Shown here: positions 37,803 to 47,368 of the stretch, one piece after another | Layout: every line of letters begins with the position of its first letter | How positions within the stretch are numbered: the first letter of the stretch is position 1 | Translations under genes and position numbers: made by a program | From: Diatrype stigma | Taxonomy: Eukaryota > Ascomycota > Sordariomycetes > Xylariales > Diatrypaceae | DNA length: 64,000 nucleotides | Direction: 5' to 3' | Assembly: GCA_022225965.2 (NCBI GenBank) | Contig: JAKJXP020000032.1 | Span: 1 to 64,000, forward strand | Notes under the pieces: model-generated | Seen by the model: the letters and a program-made list of their open reading frames with translations, nothing else | Database searches by the model: none | What the model was told of the DNA's origin: nothing

Positions 37803-38906
37803 ATGAGGATCACCGATATTGCTCGCTGGGCCGTCGTCGCACTGGGTTCCGCTACTACATGCGATGCGCTGAACATCATCGTCAACAATGACGACGGCTT
37901 CGGTTCTGCCAACATCCGCGAATTCTACGGGCTGCTGAAGGAGTCCGGCCATAACGCCTGGATCGTCGCGCCCGCCACGAACCAGAGCGGCCAGGGCGGC
38001 CGCGCCGTGTTCACCACCGAGCGGTATCTGACCACCGAATCGGAGTTCGGCCTGATCCCCAAGGGCGCCCCTTCGTTCGGCACGGACCCGAACGACAGCC
38101 ACATCTGGTACTACAATGGCACGCCGGCCGCCTGCACGTTCTTCGCCCTGGACTACGTAGTGCCGCGGTACTGGAACGGGACGCAGCCCGACCTGCTGGT
38201 AGCCGGCCCCAACTTCGGCCTCAACGCGGGCCCCTTCCTGTATTCCCTCAGCGGCACCATGGGCGCAACGTACGCCGCCGTGGGCCGGGGCATCCCAGCC
38301 ATTTCCTTCTCGGCCTCGAACGACACGCAGCGGAGCTACAAAGACATCGACCGGAGCGTGACGGCAGAGGGGCTGCCGGCCGACCCGGCCACCCTCAACG
38401 CCCGGCTCGCCGTGAAGCTGGTCAACGAGCTGGCCCGGTCGGCTGCCAAGCCGGGGCTGGGGCCGGGGCCGGGAAAGCAGTCCCAGCCCCTGCTGCCCTC
38501 GGGCTACGGGCTCAACGTCAACTTCCCCGAGATCAGCTCCGCGCCCAACTCGAGCTGCGCGGACCCGCCCTTCTACCTGACGCGCCTGACGGGGGGCGCC
38601 GACACCGATCGGGCCGCCTACAACGAGACCACCGGGCTCTTCCACTACGCGGACCTGGTGCCGCCCGAGGGGACCGGCATCAACGCCTGCATCAACGGCG
38701 ACTGCTGGCTGCCCGGCGAGACGGAGCTGGTGTCGAAGTGCGCCACGCCTGTCAGTATCTTCACGGTGGACTACGATGCTCCGGCTACCCGCAAAACGGC
38801 GTCGGTGGCTCACGCCATGAGCGGGCTGGTGAAGAAGTACGATGGGGCACGACGTCTCAGGAGGGATGAGGGCTTTCTTCAGTCTAGATACCGAAATCAG
38901 CACTAG
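37803..38906 (+). CDS. secreted SurE-like nucleotidase/acid phosphatase
   Basis: A single exon codes 367 residues. A signal peptide of about 22 residues (ends TTCDA) precedes the SurE fold. The signature NNDDGF (residues 27-32) is the metal-binding start of SurE, and the GPNFGLN block with its Asn ligand follows. SurE proteins hydrolyse nucleoside monophosphates and other phosphate esters. Fungal secreted versions of this length are known; the bacterial enzymes are about 250 residues and cytosolic. Start chosen at the ATG giving the signal peptide (context TCACCATGAGG). It is divergent from the nuclease gene, which suggests a joint role in salvaging extracellular nucleic acids. Confidence 0.88.
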   Translation: MRITDIARWAVVALGSATTCDALNIIVNNDDGFGSANIREFYGLLKESGHNAWIVAPATNQSGQGGRAVFTTERYLTTESEFGLIPKGAPSFGTDPNDSHIWYYNGTPAACTFFALDYVVPRYWNGTQPDLLVAGPNFGLNAGPFLYSLSGTMGATYAAVGRGIPAISFSASNDTQRSYKDIDRSVTAEGLPADPATLNARLAVKLVNELARSAAKPGLGPGPGKQSQPLLPSGYGLNVNFPEISSAPNSSCADPPFYLTRLTGGADTDRAAYNETTGLFHYADLVPPEGTGINACINGDCWLPGETELVSKCATPVSIFTVDYDAPATRKTASVAHAMSGLVKKYDGARRLRRDEGFLQSRYRNQH

Positions 38907-39484
38907 AGCCGGATAGTCTGCGTGGCTGATAGTCTACTATAGTAATAGACCTGTTTCAAGATCCATAGGAGTGCCTTCATACCGCCTGCATCGATGCCTA
39001 TCCATGATGATACCTTATAGACCCCGATCTTGGTTTTGGATCTGTTGATATCCGGCAATAATAAAGGCCCAATGGCGTGTACGATGATTGACATAAACCT
39101 CGAATGGTGGGAAGCCTCTTAAGCATGATAGCTGCCATAAAGTTCATCGTCGAACTCGATGTCGGGCAATCTTGCCCGGGGGCCAATCGGCATATCACAC
39201 ACATAAATAGCGAGAAAGCAAAAGCTAACCGCCTCATCGAGCGGCAGGTGACTGGCTGGCCGCAGCTACCTCTATTTATGTAACGTCTTGGCGTAAGCAG
39301 AGGCCATTGCGTTGCTTCCCTCAAATCATCTGAGTACCCATCGGCCGTCAGTGATACTGTTTCCCCGCAATCTTCCAGTTCACAACTGACATAGCAAGAG
39401 TTCAGCACAGACATTAAATTTCATTGACACGCGCGACGCTTTGATTTCGAATCGATTTCATCCGAAAAGTCGAAGATATAAACA
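38907..39484. other. spacer before the HET gene
   Basis: SurE 3' flank and presumed HET promoter. No feature is identified. Confidence 0.5.
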
Positions 39485-40649
39485 ATGAGGCTCCTGAATG
39501 CGACAACAGCAGAGCTTGAGCCCAAGGAGTACTGGGAGCCCAACATCCCCAAGTACGCAATCCTGTCACACACGTGGGAAGGTCAGACAGCATCTTGAGT
39601 TCTTCCTCTGGAGTCTTCCGCTAATTTATGCCGCTTGAAGATGACGAAGTGACCTTTCAGGACATGGCAAACCTAGAGAAGGCACGCCAGAGAAAGGGCT
39701 GGAGCAAGATCAGCATGACCTGCAAAATGGCTTTACGCCACGGCTATACATACGCATGGGTTGATACTTGCTGCATCGACAAGACCAACAGTGCCGAACT
39801 AAGCGAAGCTATCAACTCTATGTACTCATGGTACAGATGTGCTGCTTGTTGTTTCGCCTATCTCGCGGATTATACCCACGATAAATTCTCCTCGCAAGAG
39901 CTCGCCAAGTGCCGATGGCTGACTAGAGGATGGACTCTCCAAGAGCTCATTGCGCCTGACGATCTGTGCTTCTATAATGCCCAATGGTCAATTATTGGAT
40001 ACAAACACAACGAAGATGTATATCCTGCTCTTTCGAGACTTACTTCGATTCCGGAACCGGTGCTGTTATATGGTGACCGGGGTAATGCAATGCTTGACTA
40101 TCACTCCGCGGCACAAAAAATGTCATGGGCAGCGAAAAGGGAAACCACACGCATCGAGGACATGGCATACTGCTTGATGGGTCTTTTCAAAATCAACATG
40201 CCTTTACTTTATGGCGAGAGAGACAAGGCGTTCACTCGACTCCAACGAGAAATTTTGGCTGCCACTGAAGATTTGACGCTCTTGGCATGGATGCCTAGGG
40301 CCCCCTACACAAGCACCGGACCTGGTTTTGACTTTTTAGCTCACCACCCGTCGGAATTTGGAGATTCCGGTTGGGTTTATCGTACCGAGTTCACTTGCAA
40401 ACACCCAATTATTTTGACTGCCTGGGGAATTGCATGCAACGTAGTCATTTACAAGGACTTACAAGAGAGTCTATGTAAATACGGTTTGTATGTAGGGAGT
40501 TCAGATTTCGGTTCCTATAAAAGCTCAAGAGCCTGGGTAGTCCCAATTGACATGGAAGGGCCGAACCGCTACTCACGATCCCGATTACTGGAGGGGAGGG
40601 TCGTGGTTAAAGGAAAAACGCTCCTCTACAAACCTACCAAGGTGGATAT
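39485..40649 (+). pseudogene. HET-domain protein, 5' part (disrupted by a transposon)
   Basis: Exon 1 is 39485-39581 and exon 2 starts at 39641 after a 59-nt intron (GTCAGA...GAAG). The product begins MRLLNATTAELEPKEYW and contains the HET blocks YAILSHTWEGD, YAWVDTCCIDKTNSAELSEA, YSWYRCAACCFAYL and RGWTLQELIAP, covering about residues 25-180. HET proteins act in heterokaryon incompatibility, where an encounter with an unlike partner triggers cell death. The frame is clean until VDI at 40642-40650, then enters the AT-rich transposon and ends at an alien stop (40807-40809). The original 3' part resumes at 45513. Any protein made would carry an unrelated C-terminal tail after residue 368 or so. 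Confidence 0.85.
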
Positions 40650-40650
40650 T

Positions 40651-40745
40651 AATAAATTAATCTACGGATCCAAAAAGGTTCCATACCGTAACCTGCCATT
40701 TATAATAATAACAATTAATAATTCGATTAGCTTTATAATTGCGCC
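40651..40745 (+). repeat. split repeat A1 (left end)
   Basis: Matches A2 from AATAAATTAAT onwards; the stretch TTTATAATAATAACAATTAATAATTCGATTAGCTTTATAATTGCG-type core (40700-40743) is identical in both. Similarity fades after 40745 but may resume to about 40860. The left border is the first base shared with A2. Confidence 0.75.
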
Positions 40746-40994
40746 GCCGCTTTTATTTCGAATTTTAATTCGAATTTTTTATAAGTATTCTTTAAATTCG
40801 ATTTATTAATTAATTGTTATTTATTTATAAATTCCGATATAATAAATTCTAACGATATCTTTGTATTTATTTTTATTACTTAAAACGCGCTTTTAGAAAT
40901 CGTCGCCGCGGATATCGAAAAATGCGTAACGCGTTTTTTATTAAAGGCGCCGGCGGCTTTTAATACAGTATTAAGAACTAATACCGTCGGTTTT

Positions 40995-41282
40995 TTGTTG
41001 CCGATTGCGAAGTTTATAAAACGATTATGCGTAAATACGGCTAGCAAATCCTTCGAATCCGTTTTTTCGGCCGAAAAGTTCGATTTCCGTAAACGCCGGC
41101 TTAAAATACGTAAGATTAAATTAAAAAAGCAAGAACTGCAAAATAAAGTGGCCCGCCGATATTACGAAAAAAAAATCCAAAGGCGCATTTCGGATTTAAA
41201 CGACGAAATTAATAAATATCTTAATATCGTAATAAGTACCGCAAATATATTTCCGGATATAAAAATACGTTATATAATGTAA
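40995..41282 (+). pseudogene. possible ORF1 (Gag-like) relic of the YR retrotransposon
   Basis: A 95-codon open frame survives between A1 and the RT region. Its middle is rich in Lys, Arg, Glu and Leu (KLKKQELQNKVARRYYEKK) and could form a coiled coil. Position agrees with the first ORF of these elements, but no domain is recognised and the frame may be only a fragment. Confidence 0.35.
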
Positions 41283-42275
41283 ATATTCGAATTTAAATTT
41301 AAATTTTTAAATTTAATTAAATTCCGGATTAACGTTTATTCGAAAGCGTAAAACGAAATTTCGAACGTTTGCATCGTTAATTCCGAATTTCGATTCGTTT
41401 TTAATATTAAAAAGATTTTTTATTACGGTTCCGATTTATATATCTTTTTTTAATGCTTCGCCCGATATATAAAGATTTACGTTTGCTTTTTTTTAATGCA
41501 TTTAAACATATAAATAAGTATAATACGCTTTGCCGAATATATAGCGAAATACGGATAAGCCTATCGGATAAAGTATATATTTATATACGCAATGGTTCGT
41601 ATGGTTTTCGCAATAAACCTCGATTATAACGCGGCGAAATAAAAAAACGAAAAGCCGGATTAAATTAGCGAATTTTTTTTTTATAACGCTTTTAAAATAT
41701 ATAACGGAAACGCTTCGATATCGCTTAAAATTCGGAAAATCTTTTAAGGGAATATTTGCCGCAATTAAAACAAAAGCAAATATATTTAAAAGGCTTTCGG
41801 TAATAAATACGAAAGGCCTTATAAATGCCTTAATTATAACGGAAATTATAAAATTATAAAATGTAATAATAAATTTAAATAAAATTTAAATATTATTATG
41901 CCCGGTTTTAATAATTTGTTCGTAATACCGAAAAATCCGGAAATAATTTAGCTATTCGTTCGAATATGTAATTTTTTTCCGGCCAGGCCGGATATTAATA
42001 CATTTCCTTTTTTCGAAACCTTTTTTATAAATAAAGATTTTTTTCGGAACTTTTCGTTTTCCTTAATTGCCGAAAAATAAAAGGCCGTTTTCGGACGTTA
42101 TTTCGGAAAACTTTTTATTTTAATCGACGGCATATTTATATACGGCGTTTAATTCGGTTATACGTAATAACCCTTACCGGTAATTTCCGGAAATTTCGTA
42201 ACAGTTTACGAAAATTCGGCGGTAATTTAATAATAACTGGAAAGCGATTTCGTATTCGGCTGCGTCGTTTTCGTT

Positions 42276-43570
42276 TCGTTTTTTTTGCCGCCCGGTTTCG
42301 TTTTTTTTTCGTTCGGCCTCGTGTTAAAACCGGACGGAAAGTGGCGCAGGATATATTACCTTTCTTATTTTCCGAGGAATTCGGTTAACGATTAAATTTC
42401 GAAAGTAAATGCTATATTTAAATATATTATAATCGAAAACGTTTTTAATTTCGTACGCCGTTTTGGTAAAAGGTTTCTTTTCGTTAAGAAGAATCTTAAA
42501 GACGCGTTTCGTATAATACCCGTAACGGCATTGCAACGTTAATTATTCGGCTTCGAATGGCGCGAAAAGTTTTATTACGAAAATTGCCTTTTATTTGGTT
42601 TTTATACGGTTTCGTATTTATTTAATTTATTTGCAAAAGCTTTTTATTAAATGTTTTCCGTATTATTTATCGAAATATTAATCGCTTATTATTTCGACGA
42701 TTTTATTTTCGTATTTTTTTTTCGGGAAAATCGCGATTTTATTATATTTTTTTTATAATAAGCTAATTGCCGCATTAGGAATTCTTTCGAATTCCGGAAA
42801 AAACGGCTAAAGCATAATTCTCGAAATTTTCGGAATCGAAATCGATATAACGTCGATAAGCGCCCGTTTATTAAAACGAAAACTTACGAAAGCTAATAAG
42901 TTAATTATCGATGCCTTTATCGTAAATATTTTTTCCGGCCATTAAGCCAAATAAATCGCCGGCTTTTTAAGCTTTTACATAACGGTAATCCCCTTAAATA
43001 AGCCCTTTTTATACGGGATTTAAGGCTTTTTTGTTTTTATATGTAATTTACGTTTATAACGTTCGCTTAATAGCGGCGCCGTAAAGGATTTACGATAATA
43101 AAGGAATTCCTTTCGAAATTTTAACGGCATTTATTTATTAATAAATTTGAATCGGACGATTTTTTATTTATTTACGGATTTTTCGAAATCCGCGTTTGAA
43201 AACTTTTGGTACTGCAAAAGCCCGGCTTAAAAAAGCTGGCGTACGAATTTATTTATTCCGGTTATTTAAGCTTTTTATTGCCTATTCGGCGAAAACGAAT
43301 TGTAATTTTTAATTAATACTTTCGAATTAATTGCGATTTAAAAAGCCTTTTTGTTATTCGGTTTAATATAAATATACGGCACGGTTATCGTATATATCGA
43401 TAATATAACGGCTTAATACGGCTTATTTAGTTTCAAAATAAAGGTAATCCTTTTAATAAATGCTTTTTGTAACGTTTTTATTCGTTCGGCGGGATTCGAT
43501 ATTAATTTTATAACGGTACGTATATCGTCGGCCGAAAATATATTTGCGGATGCGCTTTTTCGACGGAACT
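42276..43570 (+). pseudogene. DIRS-like reverse transcriptase and RNase H, RIP-mutated
   Basis: Plus-strand translation with stops read through gives LKPDGKWRRIYYLSYF (from about 42325), NLKDAFRIIP (about 42490), FGFEWREKFYYENCLLFGF, SYLFNLFAKAF, and the catalytic box YFDDF at about 42686-42700. Farther on are FGIEIDITS, KLTKANKLI and the FLSF..TVIPL block (about 42830-43000). The end carries SAENIFADAL.RR (about 43528-43570), the C-terminal tail of RNase H. Order and sequence fit tyrosine-recombinase retrotransposons, not Ty3 or Ty1. Stops are scattered through the region, and KNLKDAF has Asn where the metal-binding Asp is expected. Confidence 0.8.
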
Positions 43571-43639
43571 AATAGTCGATTATTAATTTATATCCTAATT
43601 AATAAACGCTTATAATACTAAGCTTTCGGATAACTTTAT

Positions 43640-44620
43640 AATACGGATATTGCGAATTTTCTTTAACGAAAATTACGTAAGATTATTTTAAACCGGGTTC
43701 GTTTCGAATATTCGAAAAACCTATAACATAGCAATACGTTCGTACGAATTATAATGCCGACGGTACGTATTTATATCGTAACCGGTAATAACAATTACCC
43801 TTTCGGAATAAATATTCGATCGGGCCTTCGGCCGGATATAAAACCGGTTCCGGAGCTTTATAATAAAGAAATACTTAATATTTATACGTTCGGCATACGT
43901 CGATATAAATTACGATATAACAATTTTCGAAAACGTATATATAAAACGTTTAATATAAAAAGCGAAATATTTGTTTTTATATAAGCCGGTACGAACCAAA
44001 AAAAAGCCCTTTATTTTTAAAGCTACGTTTTAGCGGTTCGTTAGTTCCGAAACGACGGCGGGCGAAAATTCCGGAAATACATTTGCGATTAACGCCGTTT
44101 TTATAACGGCATAAGTAGGCTTTTTTCGTTTAGGCGAAATTATATATACCGAAGCCGACGCCGGCGATTCGGTCCGGTATGGGCATAAAAAGTTCTTTTT
44201 ATTTTGCGTTATTTTTTTCGAACGGAAAAATTACTTTCGGTTATTTTTCCGGTCCAATAAAACGAATCGGAATAAAAACGGAATAACCTTAATAATAAGG
44301 GCTATAGGCGATATTATATGCCTTTATTTTTATATGGCCAAATGGTTATAATAAAGTTCGAATTCCGAATATAACTTAAGCCGATAATTCTTATTCCGTT
44401 TACGGAACGGCGCCTTTATTTACGAACGCGTTTTTGCCGTATTTCGGGCCCGCTTAATGCGGGTCGGAATTTCTTTTAATACGTATTCGGGTTATAGCTT
44501 TTACCGGAAAGCCGTATAATACGTTTTCGATTTCGGCATAAGCAAAAAAAACATTAAGCTATTAAATAAATAATTCTTTAATACCGTACGTTAATATTAC
44601 AAAACGTTTTTAATAAGCTT
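43640..44620 (+). pseudogene. tyrosine recombinase of the retrotransposon, RIP-mutated
   Basis: Reading through stops: IRKTYNIAIRSYEL (about 43709), SE.IFDRAFGRI (about 43800), RSFIIKKYLIFIRSAYVDINYD (about 43850-43920), VGFFRLGEIIYTEADAGD (about 44118-44170), then YSGYSFYRKAV (about 44484-44514), GISKKNIKLL and finally R.YYKT (about 44588-44605). These are the core blocks of the phage-integrase family: the box II HxxR region, where His has become Tyr (CAT to TAT), and the Tyr nucleophile, which is kept. A stop directly precedes the Tyr pair. The recombinase would integrate a circular copy without target duplication. Confidence 0.82.
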
Positions 44621-44715
44621 TTTATATTTATAACGCTATTTTATATGCAAACAGTCGAAAACGAATTAATAATTCTTTTTTTATATTCGAAAAAAAAATA
44701 ATAAGTAAAATAAAT

Positions 44716-45005
44716 TAGGCTGCCTTAAGCCGGCCGCGAAAATAGCTTTCGGTTATTTTTACGAACGTTATAATATCTTTATGCAAAGAATCCGCGTAAG
44801 CCATTATAAGTCGCTTTTATAATACCTTTATTCGAAAGCATCGTTTAAATAGTTAAAAGCGGCCTTTATAAACGTAATAATAGCTTTACGAAATGTTACG
44901 TAATAGCGCTTTTCGAACGTTATAACGGCCGGCCTTTAAAAGGGCTTATATTATTAATATATTATTTTAATATCCTTTAATCGAATTCTTAAAGTAATTT
45001 GTAAA
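44716..45005 (+). repeat. split repeat B1
   Basis: Aligns end to end with B2 (45224-45513), starting TAGGCTG...TTAAGCCGG and ending ...AATCGAATTC...AAGTAATTT. Differences are mostly C/T and G/A; B1 is the more AT-rich copy. Confidence 0.85.
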
Positions 45006-45223
45006 TAAATTAATTTACGGGTCTAAAAGGATTTTATATTATAATTTATTATTTATAATAATAACAATTAATAATTCGATTAGCTTTATAATTGCGTTGT
45101 CGTTTTTTTATTTATCGTTTTTATTAACGTTTGCGGTTATAGCGAATAAAAAAAGGAAAATTTTAATAAGGGGAATATTAATAAGGGGATTATTTATAAG
45201 TTTTAATTTATTCTTTATACGTA
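45004..45223 (+). repeat. split repeat A2
   Basis: Begins with AATAAATTAAT as A1 does and shares its identical core at 45052-45096. It sits between the two B copies as predicted for the A1-genes-B1-A2-B2 layout. Confidence 0.75.
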
Positions 45224-45513
45224 TAGGGCTGTTTTAAGCCGGTTGCGAAAATAGTTTTTGGCTGTTTTTATAAGCGCTATAATATCCTTACGCGAAAGGT
45301 TTGCGTAAGCCGTTATAAGCCGTTTTTATAATACCCTTATTCGAAAATACCGCTTAAACAGTTAAAAGCGGCCTTTACGAGCGTAATAATAGCCTTACGA
45401 AGCGTTACGTAATAGCGCTCTTCGAGCGCTGCAGCGGCCGGCCCCTAAGGGGGCTTATATTACCAATACACTGTTCCAATACCTTTTAATCGAATTCCTG
45501 AAGTGATTTATAG
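45224..45513 (+). repeat. split repeat B2 (right end)
   Basis: Second copy of B. It retains GC-rich stretches (AGCGCT...AGCGCT hairpin and GCCCCTAAGGGGGC), so it is less altered than B1. The right border merges with the HET sequence at GATAT (45513-45517). Confidence 0.85.
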
Positions 45514-46028
45514 ATATAACAGTATACCTGTCCCTTATTACATATGGCAGGCAACTTTCGTACGACGCAGTGTCCCACTTCGTCTTACAGACGCAACTAC
45601 AGGTGATTCATGCGTTCCCTGAGAAGCTCTGGCATGATTCCCGTAAGCTTTTCTATGGGGATTTCGACCACACATTCAGAGCCATCACGCTAAAAGTCGC
45701 TGTTGGGCAGTATGAGACAGTTCTGATGGTGCTGCTTCTATCACAACACCCACATGCGTTCCAGTCATTGGAGGGATGTCGAATAATTATATTTGAGCGG
45801 AACTTTTTTCTAGAAGAGGTAGAAAAGATCGAATCATTATCCGATAGTAACACTCTTTATAAAGGGAACTTTAAAGAGAGGTTTCCGGAGATGGATAACC
45901 TTGGGACAGAATGGGTGATTCGAGGTCAAGCCAGGTATAGGGTTGATATTGGTGCTTCTCAATACAAAGAGTACTGGGGCAGGACGCTTGTCCATATTGA
46001 GGTTCGTGAAATACCTATAGATAGTTAG
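45513..46028 (+). pseudogene. HET-domain protein, 3' part separated by the transposon
   Basis: Non-RIPed sequence with one clean frame to a stop at 46026-46028, about 171 codons, reading ITVYLSLITYGRQLSYDAV at its start. It begins GATATAAC, overlapping the GATAT at 40645-40649 at the end of the 5' part, in the same codon phase. With one GATAT kept, the empty-site protein would be 538 residues. The segment has no domain of its own that I recognise; it is the variable C-terminal region of a HET protein. It lacks its own start and promoter. Confidence 0.75.
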
Positions 46029-47368
46029 GAAACTCGGCACAACGCCGTATCTTATGATGCTAAAGTATAGGTCACGGAGCCATCTAACTGAGGAAATGGT
46101 GAAAAGTGCGATTCCGGCGAGGACCAAGGCCTGTATGAACGTACCATAAAAACGTTATTGTTTTGGCTAAGTTGCAGGCCCTTGAGAATTCTTGTCAAAT
46201 ACCTACTCTTCGACAGTGCTTCGCACTTCCAACTAGCACCCGCAGCCCCTCTCTGGCCCCCGGGCCCCCGGGCCCCAGGGTAGTCCAGGGGCTAGAACCG
46301 GAACCCCGGATTCCTGAGGGCGCTAAACATGCTAAGCTTTTTGATGTGCAGATCCCATAACTAACCCACCCCTGGCATTGATGATAGGCTCAGTAGGGAC
46401 ACAACTCACACCGGGCTACATGTAACCATTGACCTGAAGTACCTTCAATAGCTACTTCCTGTAAGCAAGGAAAGGGACGTAAGCCGTGATTATCCTGCCA
46501 ACCAAGTATTTACTTCGTTGCTTTTCGGAAATTCTACTATAGAATACGATCTAGACGGATCACTCGAGCTGATCTTCAGAGGGACGGCACGGCTGTGGGT
46601 AAATGTATCCTAAGGGGTACCCCCAGGTGGGAATGAATTTGGGGTAGGCTGTAGCTCAATCTGAATGTCAATTGTGAGACAAAGTGTGACAGGGACATTG
46701 GTTTGAAGCTGCCCCGAAAGTGGTGGCGTGGAGCAGGTGGCGTGGTTTCCCGCCTATCTAGCTTTCATCGAGACCTCTTCCTTCTTTTTCACACCCGTAC
46801 TTACTAACTCTGGCACTGCAGTCACAGGCTCACAGGCAAACAAAAGGCAGCTTAAGCGGGCCTCCACCTGCTGAAAACACCTACACCTACACATGCAGCC
46901 CTGGAGGTTACCTCTTCTACCCCCCCTGGTTTGCACGGGCACAGCGTTGAAGCACATGGACTGGAACAACCCTCATGACTACGGTGCTTCGTCCATAGTT
47001 GACCTGACTTTGCCGCCCTCTCTTTCATAAGTTTCTTTCATACGTACCTAATTGAGTAGTTATCAAGGTCTTGCTTACAATCTAGCCATTGTCGTCATTC
47101 ATTCTTCACCACTATTGTATTCTCCTTCGTTGTGTGTTGTGTGTTCTCTGTTCTCTGTTCTCTGTTCTCTGTTGCCCCAGGGAGGAGGCCGCACTACATG
47201 CACGATATCCTCCGGATAGTTACGATCATTACACCCTGCAGACCCTGATAGATCAACCTAACACCCTTACCTTCCTACTTCCCTTTTGCGCATTCGTATT
47301 TTGAAGGAATACACTTCTTGTACACTTCTAGTATTATAGATAACACCGCTCTTCGCACAAAGGCCACG
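46029..47368. other. spacer before the aspartyl protease gene
   Basis: No gene is supported. A TTCTCTG tandem run (47138-47172) lies close to the protease start and may be part of its pyrimidine-rich promoter or leader. A GC-rich patch with repeated CCCCGGG lies near 46257-46280. Confidence 0.5.

Larger units (their letters stand above)
40650..45513 (+). mobile_element. RIP-degraded tyrosine-recombinase retrotransposon with split direct repeats (Ngaro-type)
   Basis: A 4.86-kb AT-rich block inserted in the HET gene. Frame-by-frame reading of the plus strand finds a DIRS-like reverse transcriptase and RNase H, then a tyrosine recombinase. Ends are arranged A1 - genes - B1 - A2 - B2, with A1/A2 similar over their left parts and B1/B2 similar over about 290 bp. 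This split-direct-repeat layout is that of Ngaro-type elements and differs from LTR and from DIRS-1 type (inverted repeats). No methyltransferase domain is visible. CpA and TpG are scarce while CpG is common, as after RIP. The element is inactive. Confidence 0.82.

Noticed and set aside
37569..38903. 444-codon minus-strand frame
   Set aside because: Antisense shadow of the SurE-like gene with Arg/Gly/Val-rich, featureless sequence.
40995..41282. Starship captain (DUF3435) fragment
   Set aside because: The Lys/Glu-rich stretch only superficially resembles such proteins, and the tyrosine recombinase of this element lies elsewhere (43.6-44.6 kb) in a retrotransposon context.
40650..45513. LTR retrotransposon of Ty3 type, or a centromere-like AT-rich island
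   Set aside because: The ends are split direct repeats rather than two LTRs, and the translated blocks match RT plus tyrosine recombinase; HET sequence continues on both sides.
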